A program made the translations under genes and the position numbers. A DNA stretch of 64,000 nt from Rhizobium oryziradicis (lineage in GTDB: Bacteria; Pseudomonadota; Alphaproteobacteria; Rhizobiales; Rhizobiaceae), in the NCBI RefSeq assembly GCF_001939045.1, contig NZ_MKIM01000029.1:343-64342 (forward strand), in the 5' to 3' direction. Positions 60,019 to 64,000 of the stretch are shown in pieces. The notes under the pieces are model-generated. The model was not told where the DNA came from and did no database searches. It saw only the letters and a program-made list of their open reading frames with translations. Positions within the stretch are counted from its first letter, which is position 1. Every line of letters starts with the position of its first letter.

Positions 60019-60876
60019 GCTGAACGATTGATTGGCAACCGCATACATATGCGTAGGAGCGATTGGCGCAGGCCGTACTCCCTTCACCATCGATATGGCC
60101 TCACTCACCTGTTTAAGGCCGCGCTCCTCAAGCCATTCGCTCAATCCGTCTTCGGCATACACATCAATGCGCACGAATTCTCCGGTGAGTTTGGCGAGCT
60201 GCGCCTCAATCAGGCATTTTGCATCCTCAATATTATCAGCGGCAACCGGCCCAACAACGTAGCCGCGCCCAAAACGCCTGCGAATGGAAAAGCCCGATAT
60301 TTGCCCATCGCGCTCCAGCACGATGGCGTCTCCAACATTTAACAGCGCCTTTACGAGCGTTCCGCGTGGCATTCCAATCGCCCGGTGGTCGAGCGCTTGA
60401 ATGCTGTCAAAATCTCTGGCAACCGCATCTCGAATGTCGTCACGGTGTTTCGGTGTATATTCCTCGTTCAAGAGGCATTGGTGCTGGTGCACCATTCCCC
60501 ATCTTTCGAAACCACGGCGAAGATAGAGCGGCAGCCCCTCTTCTGTGGCATTGAGAAGAACGTTCCGCCCCCTTGTTGCCTGCAAAAGCGCATCGAACAA
60601 GCGAGACCCATTGCCACCGCCCTGCGCTTTCTCCGTCACGATAATCATGCCAGCTGTTGCGTAATCTTGGCCATAGCACCACCAAAGAGCCGTGCCGAGC
60701 ACCTCGCCATTTCGTTCAAGGACAACACCGTCGCCGACCTCCAGTGCGAAGGCCCAATCCTCCAACCGGTACGGCCAGGAGAACTCTTGCGAAAGCTTCA
60801 ATCCGCCTTGCAGGTGGCGACGATCGAGCTTTACCAGTGAAATTTCATCCAAAATGGTGGTGTCATCATAATTCAT
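60016..60876 (-). CDS. double-GNAT-domain acetyltransferase
   Basis: A 286-residue protein with an N-terminal GNAT domain (about 15-140) showing the acetyl-CoA motif EKAQGGGNGSRLFDAL, and a second, more divergent GNAT-like half (about 150-270: DAVARDFDSIQALDHRAIGMPRG, then GRGYVVGPVAADNIEDAKCLIEAQ). Start at 60876 (MNYDDTTILDEISLV) is the first Met before the domain; ribosome site is weak. Upstream in the same direction as the flavoprotein and aldehyde dehydrogenase genes (107 bases apart), so it may acetylate an amine before oxidation. Substrate unknown. Confidence 0.82.
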   Translation of the reverse strand: MNYDDTTILDEISLVKLDRRHLQGGLKLSQEFSWPYRLEDWAFALEVGDGVVLERNGEVLGTALWWCYGQDYATAGMIIVTEKAQGGGNGSRLFDALLQATRGRNVLLNATEEGLPLYLRRGFERWGMVHQHQCLLNEEYTPKHRDDIRDAVARDFDSIQALDHRAIGMPRGTLVKALLNVGDAIVLERDGQISGFSIRRRFGRGYVVGPVAADNIEDAKCLIEAQLAKLTGEFVRIDVYAEDGLSEWLEERGLKQVSEAISMVKGVRPAPIAPTHMYAVANQSFS

Positions 60877-61184
60877 GTGCTGTTGCTTACCCAAAATATT
60901 GATGGCGGCGCGGACCTTGCACCTCGAAAATTCAGGAGTGTTTAGAAAGCTTCGCTGATTTGCGAAAGTTTTCTTTGCTTTTTTTGCGGGCCTATTTGGT
61001 GGATTAATCTGTTTTGGCCAGCAAGGCGGCATCACCTGTGCCGCTATGGCAGATCAAATCTCTGCGGCTGGTTCAGAAATTCGCACACCTCCCCATGCCT
61101 GCACGCTTTACACGGAACATTTGGTGATTGTGCACGTTAATTAGCGATAAAATATCACGAAAATCCAGGACAACAGGTACAAGT
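60877..61184. other. 308-base divergent intergenic region
   Basis: Lies between the GNAT gene (minus) and the ECF sigma gene (plus). No gene is seen. The only clear signal is the EcfG-type promoter at 61113-61137 reading toward the sigma gene. Confidence 0.5.
61113..61137 (+). promoter_or_regulatory. EcfG-type general-stress promoter
   Basis: GGAAC (61113-61117), 16-base spacer and CGTT (61134-61137) match the alphaproteobacterial EcfG/RpoE2 consensus GGAAC-N16/17-CGTT exactly. It is 48 bases before the sigma factor start, so the sigma gene is likely under general-stress or own control. Confidence 0.7.
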
Positions 61185-61733
61185 ATGGCTCGAGAAGAGA
61201 TCGTGGAGCTGATACCCGCTTTGAGAGCGTTCGCGTGGACCTTTTGCAGCAATCCCGAAGATGCTGATGATCTGGTACAAGAAACACTGGTGCGCGCCAT
61301 CAACAGCTTTGATCAATATAATGAAGGGACTCGGCTAAAATCCTGGCTTTTTACGATCATGCGAAACACATTCAGCACCCGCTATCGAAAACGCAAAAGG
61401 GAAACGGTTGGTATCCCCGACGGCATGCTGAACACCCTGACGACGCCCGCCACACAGGAATGGAGCGCTCACGCGCGTGACGTTTACAGCGCTTTGATGC
61501 GCATTCCTCTGCAATACCGCAATGTTCTTATTCTGGTTGTTTTGATGAACGAGACCTATGAGGACGTTGCCAAAATATATGGATGCAGGGTCGGCACGAT
61601 CAAAAGCCGCATGAGCCGCGCCCGCCAGCGACTGAAAGAAGAGTTGGGAGAGGTGGCGATCACCGACACCATGACCTCACCAGAAATAGCTCCTGTGCGC
61701 GACGCTACAAATGATGCAAACAAAGCTGTCTAA
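61185..61733 (+). CDS. ECF-type RNA polymerase sigma factor
   Basis: A 182-residue sigma factor with region 2 (about 10-75: ALRAFAWTFCSNPEDADDLVQETLVRAINSFDQY, LKSWLFTIMRNTFSTRYRKRKRE) and region 4 (about 110-160: MRIPLQYRNVLILVVLMNETYEDVAKIYGCRVGTIKSRMSRARQRL). Region 2 is close to the EcfG/RpoE2 branch. Start at 61185 (MAREEIVEL). No NepR-like anti-sigma or PhyR gene is adjacent, unlike the canonical ecfG locus, so this is probably an extra paralogue. An EcfG-type promoter precedes it. Confidence 0.9.
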   Translation: MAREEIVELIPALRAFAWTFCSNPEDADDLVQETLVRAINSFDQYNEGTRLKSWLFTIMRNTFSTRYRKRKRETVGIPDGMLNTLTTPATQEWSAHARDVYSALMRIPLQYRNVLILVVLMNETYEDVAKIYGCRVGTIKSRMSRARQRLKEELGEVAITDTMTSPEIAPVRDATNDANKAV

Positions 61734-61936
61734 GCGTGAACTTCCATCGTCTACGTGCAGAGATTGTCTTCAATGGTCGGCATCGCAATGGACTGATCGA
61801 CGTTGTCATCAGAAATATTGTGGCTGGGCAATCGCAAGGTGTTTGCGCTTGCATGTTGTTTCGGATCAGCCTTTGCGCCAAACACAGGGCGTGATTGCGC
61901 AGCTCCATTGGCTTACCAAGGGCGTGAAGAGACTGG

Positions 61937-62836
61937 TTAGTGGGGAATGTTGAAGGTGCGGCGAAAATAGGTGCGCACGGCTTCCATGGCCGGGCTGAAG
62001 TCGACCTGTTTGCGCCACGCTATGCCCACATCCATTGAGGGAATGTTATCGCGCAACGTCACGGTTTCAATGCGCCGCCCTTCCAGCGACCACGGCCTGT
62101 GCACCATATCGGATAAAATCGCAACGCCCTGCCCATTGGCCACAAGCGAGCGCACAGCTTCAACCGAAGATGTGCGCAGGCTGACTTTGGGCGTGTACGG
62201 CGTCTGGCTCCAGTATTTCAAAGAGGTATGGGATGCCTCATCCACCGTCAGCATGATATAATCCTGATCAGCCACCTCCTTGAGACCCACCGACGGCATG
62301 GCCAGCAGGGCGTGGCGGGCGGGCAGCCACAGCCGCCGCTGTGAGCTCAACAGCTTTTCTGTCTGAAGCTCCGGGTTGAGAATGTTGGATGTCAGCATCA
62401 CCGCAAGGTCATAGCGATTGCTCAACAGACCTTCCTCGACACTTTCACGGTTCAGCTCGAAAAGCTGAATATCGATATCGGGAAATTGGCGCTTTAGCCG
62501 CTCCATATGCAAAGGCAGAAAATAGCCGATCACTGTGTAGGTGGCCGCAAGCGTCAGCTTGCCCTTCACCCCGCTGGTGACCAGATGCAGCGACGCGACA
62601 TCGTCAACCTTTTGCAGAATATCATAGGCATGAGAGAGCAGTTGGCGGCCCGCTGTGGTCAGTTCCATTCCATGTGGTGTCCGCTCAAACAGCACAGCCC
62701 CGACAATGGTCTCAAGCTCCTTGACCGCCGTCGTGATGGCCGATTGCGAGATGGAAAGGTTGACTGCGGCCTGCGAGACCTGCCCGGATTCGGCCGTTGC
62801 AACAAAATATCGAATCTGGCGCAGACTGATGGACAT
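61937..62836 (-). CDS. LysR-family regulator
   Basis: A 299-residue LysR protein: winged helix (about 1-60: MSISLRQIRYFVATAESGQVSQAAVNLSISQSAITTAVKELE) and effector domain (about 90-295). Start at ATG 62836; TTG 62860 in frame is less likely. Divergent from pxpA by 281 bases and therefore a probable regulator of the oxoprolinase/biotin-carboxylase-type operon. The recognition helix pattern resembles the CbbR/CynR group; ligand unknown. Confidence 0.9.
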   Translation of the reverse strand: MSISLRQIRYFVATAESGQVSQAAVNLSISQSAITTAVKELETIVGAVLFERTPHGMELTTAGRQLLSHAYDILQKVDDVASLHLVTSGVKGKLTLAATYTVIGYFLPLHMERLKRQFPDIDIQLFELNRESVEEGLLSNRYDLAVMLTSNILNPELQTEKLLSSQRRLWLPARHALLAMPSVGLKEVADQDYIMLTVDEASHTSLKYWSQTPYTPKVSLRTSSVEAVRSLVANGQGVAILSDMVHRPWSLEGRRIETVTLRDNIPSMDVGIAWRKQVDFSPAMEAVRTYFRRTFNIPH

Positions 62837-63117
62837 GGCACGACTTTCAATCTGAATCAAAGATGACGATGTTCTGAAAATCAGAACGAAAATGTTGTTG
62901 ATTGCGCTTTTTCAAACATTACACGTTTAGATTTCGGTAAAAATGCAGAAATCATGACATTTTTGCCGATATTCATGGCTCATACCAACATCTCTAAATC
63001 AGATAATCAAATTTTGAAAATAGAATTTTCCAAACGCATTGTTTCTTCCTAAAGTTTTTGCTGAAAACACAGGCATTCAGTTGATCTGCAAAAAATGCAG
63101 GCAGAACAGGAAGAGCA

Positions 63118-63894
63118 GTGCTGCGCGATACTGTCGATATCAATTGCGATATGGGAGAGGCTTTTGGCCGCTGGCGGGTTGGCGATACCAATGACGCCAC
63201 CCTGATGGGGCTGATCAGCTCAGCCAATATTGCGGCTGGCTTTCACGCCGGCGACCCCAACCTGATGGATGAAACCGTGCGCATTGCGGTGGAGCATGGC
63301 GTCAGCATTGGTGCCCATCCGGGCTATAAGGATCTGCAAGGCTTTGGCCGCCGCCGCATCAATGGCACGGCGCGTGAACTGGTCAATGATATGGTTTATC
63401 AAGTGGGGGCGCTGCGCGAATTTGCCCGCCGCCACGGCGCACAGCTTCAACACGTCAAGCCACACGGCGCGCTCTATATGGAAATGGCCGCCAACCCGGA
63501 GCTTGCCCAATTGTTCATGCAATATATGCGCACTGTGGCCCCAAATGCCTACGTGTTCTGCATGGCCGGATCGATCACTGAATCTGTTGCCATGGATGTG
63601 GGCCAGCCTGTTGCCCGGGAGCTTTATGCCGACCGTGATTATGACGACAGCGGCTCGATTGTCTTTACCCGCGATGTCGGACGCCCCGATCCCGCGGCCA
63701 TTGCCCGCAAGGTGGTGCGCGCCTGTCTGGAAGGCAAAGTCACAACCGTGACCGGCAACGACATTGACATCCCGTTTGAAACGATCTGCTTTCATTCCGA
63801 CACGTTGGGCGCGCTCGAGATTGTGCGCACCATGCGCGAGGCCCTGCTTGCCGAGGGTATTCGCATTTCACCTCTTTCGCCCACGACACGATAA
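63118..63894 (+). CDS. pxpA: LamB/YcsF family protein, 5-oxoprolinase subunit A
   Basis: A 258-residue TIM-barrel-like protein starting at GTG 63118 with AGGAAG upstream. Family blocks: DINCDMGEAFGRW at the N-terminus, NIAAGFHAGDP, GAHPGYKDLQGFGRR, HVKPHGALYM and ETICFHSDT near the C-terminus. PxpA with PxpB and PxpC forms the prokaryotic ATP-dependent 5-oxoprolinase. In this genome the next gene begins a biotin-carrier protein, an arrangement common in alphaproteobacteria where YcsF, AccB- and AccC-like and PxpBC proteins share an operon. Confidence 0.9.
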   Translation: MLRDTVDINCDMGEAFGRWRVGDTNDATLMGLISSANIAAGFHAGDPNLMDETVRIAVEHGVSIGAHPGYKDLQGFGRRRINGTARELVNDMVYQVGALREFARRHGAQLQHVKPHGALYMEMAANPELAQLFMQYMRTVAPNAYVFCMAGSITESVAMDVGQPVARELYADRDYDDSGSIVFTRDVGRPDPAAIARKVVRACLEGKVTTVTGNDIDIPFETICFHSDTLGALEIVRTMREALLAEGIRISPLSPTTR

Positions 63895-63923
63895 TCCCAA
63901 CCACACACCAATCGGAGACCGCG

Positions 63924-64000
63924 ATGAGCAAGCATGAAATCCAATCGCCCCTGCCCGGCACGTTTTATCGCAAATCCTCTCCCGATGCGGCCCCATTCAA
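63924..64000 (+). CDS. biotin/acetyl-CoA-carboxylase carrier-like protein, N-terminal fragment (cut by window edge)
   Basis: The first 25 residues only, starting MSKHEIQSPLPGTFYRK and continuing SSPDAAPF. The SPLPGTFYR...SPDAAPF wording is that of biotin-carboxyl-carrier (AccB-like) domains. GGAG seven bases before the ATG. Follows pxpA by 29 bases, in the same operon. The rest, including the biotinylated Lys, lies beyond the window. Confidence 0.75.
   Translation, partial: MSKHEIQSPLPGTFYRKSSPDAAPF

Noticed and set aside
61711..61953. Small open frame after the sigma factor as an anti-sigma gene
   Set aside because: No NepR-like or zinc-anti-sigma pattern, overlaps the sigma gene end out of frame, and lacks a ribosome site.
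1..64000. tRNA genes, insertion sequences, CRISPR arrays or phage modules
   Set aside because: No cloverleaf, transposase, regularly spaced repeat or phage gene was recognised when reading both strands; only short dispersed palindromes were found.

Overview
The window reads as a moderately GC-rich alphaproteobacterial segment, most likely from a rhizobia-like member of the Hyphomicrobiales. The evidence is the many tightly coupled ABC/TRAP uptake operons with ATGA start/stop overlaps, an EcfG-type general-stress promoter (GGAAC-N16-CGTT), and dispersed repeats of the AAAACCGG..CCACTTTT kind common in rhizobial genomes. I cannot name a genus. No rRNA, tRNA, CRISPR array, transposase or replication origin was seen; it looks like a metabolically specialised (accessory or chromid-like) region.

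Layout. 0.4-3.6 kb: a MarR-controlled EmrAB-type drug efflux operon (minus). 3.8-4.7 kb: an NAD-dependent epimerase/dehydrogenase. 4.8-5.8 kb: a Xre/MbcA-RES toxin-antitoxin pair with promoter and operator. 5.8-16.4 kb: a peptide-utilisation locus: GntR regulator, C-S lyase-like PLP enzyme and M20 dipeptidase on minus; substrate-binding protein, two permeases, two ATPases and an M24 peptidase on plus. The binding protein appears circularly permuted. 16.4-26.8 kb: a LacI-controlled pectin-fragment locus (GH105, KduI, a large unassigned carbohydrate-active protein and a sugar ABC transporter). 26.9-50.9 kb: a large aromatic amine/indole-acetate catabolic region. 50.9-57.1 kb: an RND pump with a divergent two-component system. 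57.2-60.9 kb: aldehyde dehydrogenase, glutamylputrescine-oxidase-like flavoprotein and a double-GNAT protein. 61.1-61.7 kb: an ECF sigma factor. 61.9-64 kb: a LysR regulator, PxpA and the start of a biotin-carrier gene cut by the window edge.

The most notable region is 26.9-50.9 kb. It holds a complete iac set (iacI, iacH, iacA-iacG; indole-3-acetate degradation) next to a hydroxyquinol-type 1,2-dioxygenase and maleylacetate reductase, an aldehyde dehydrogenase and a GMC alcohol oxidase, and a four-gene amine module (APC permease, ornithine-cyclodeaminase-like protein, RidA, FAD oxidase). Iac enzymes turn indole-3-acetate into catechol; a ring-cleavage pair specific for 1,2,4-trihydroxybenzene would instead fit 5-hydroxyindole-3-acetate, the oxidation product of serotonin. 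My inference is a serotonin / 5-hydroxyindole (or related indole-amine) pathway: uptake, amine oxidation, aldehyde oxidation, Iac conversion to hydroxyquinol, ring cleavage, 3-oxoadipate. Three operon promoters in this region share a TTWACGGTAATWTT element in the same orientation, which links them as one regulon, probably under the local AraC and/or LysR regulators. A TRAP transporter closes the region.
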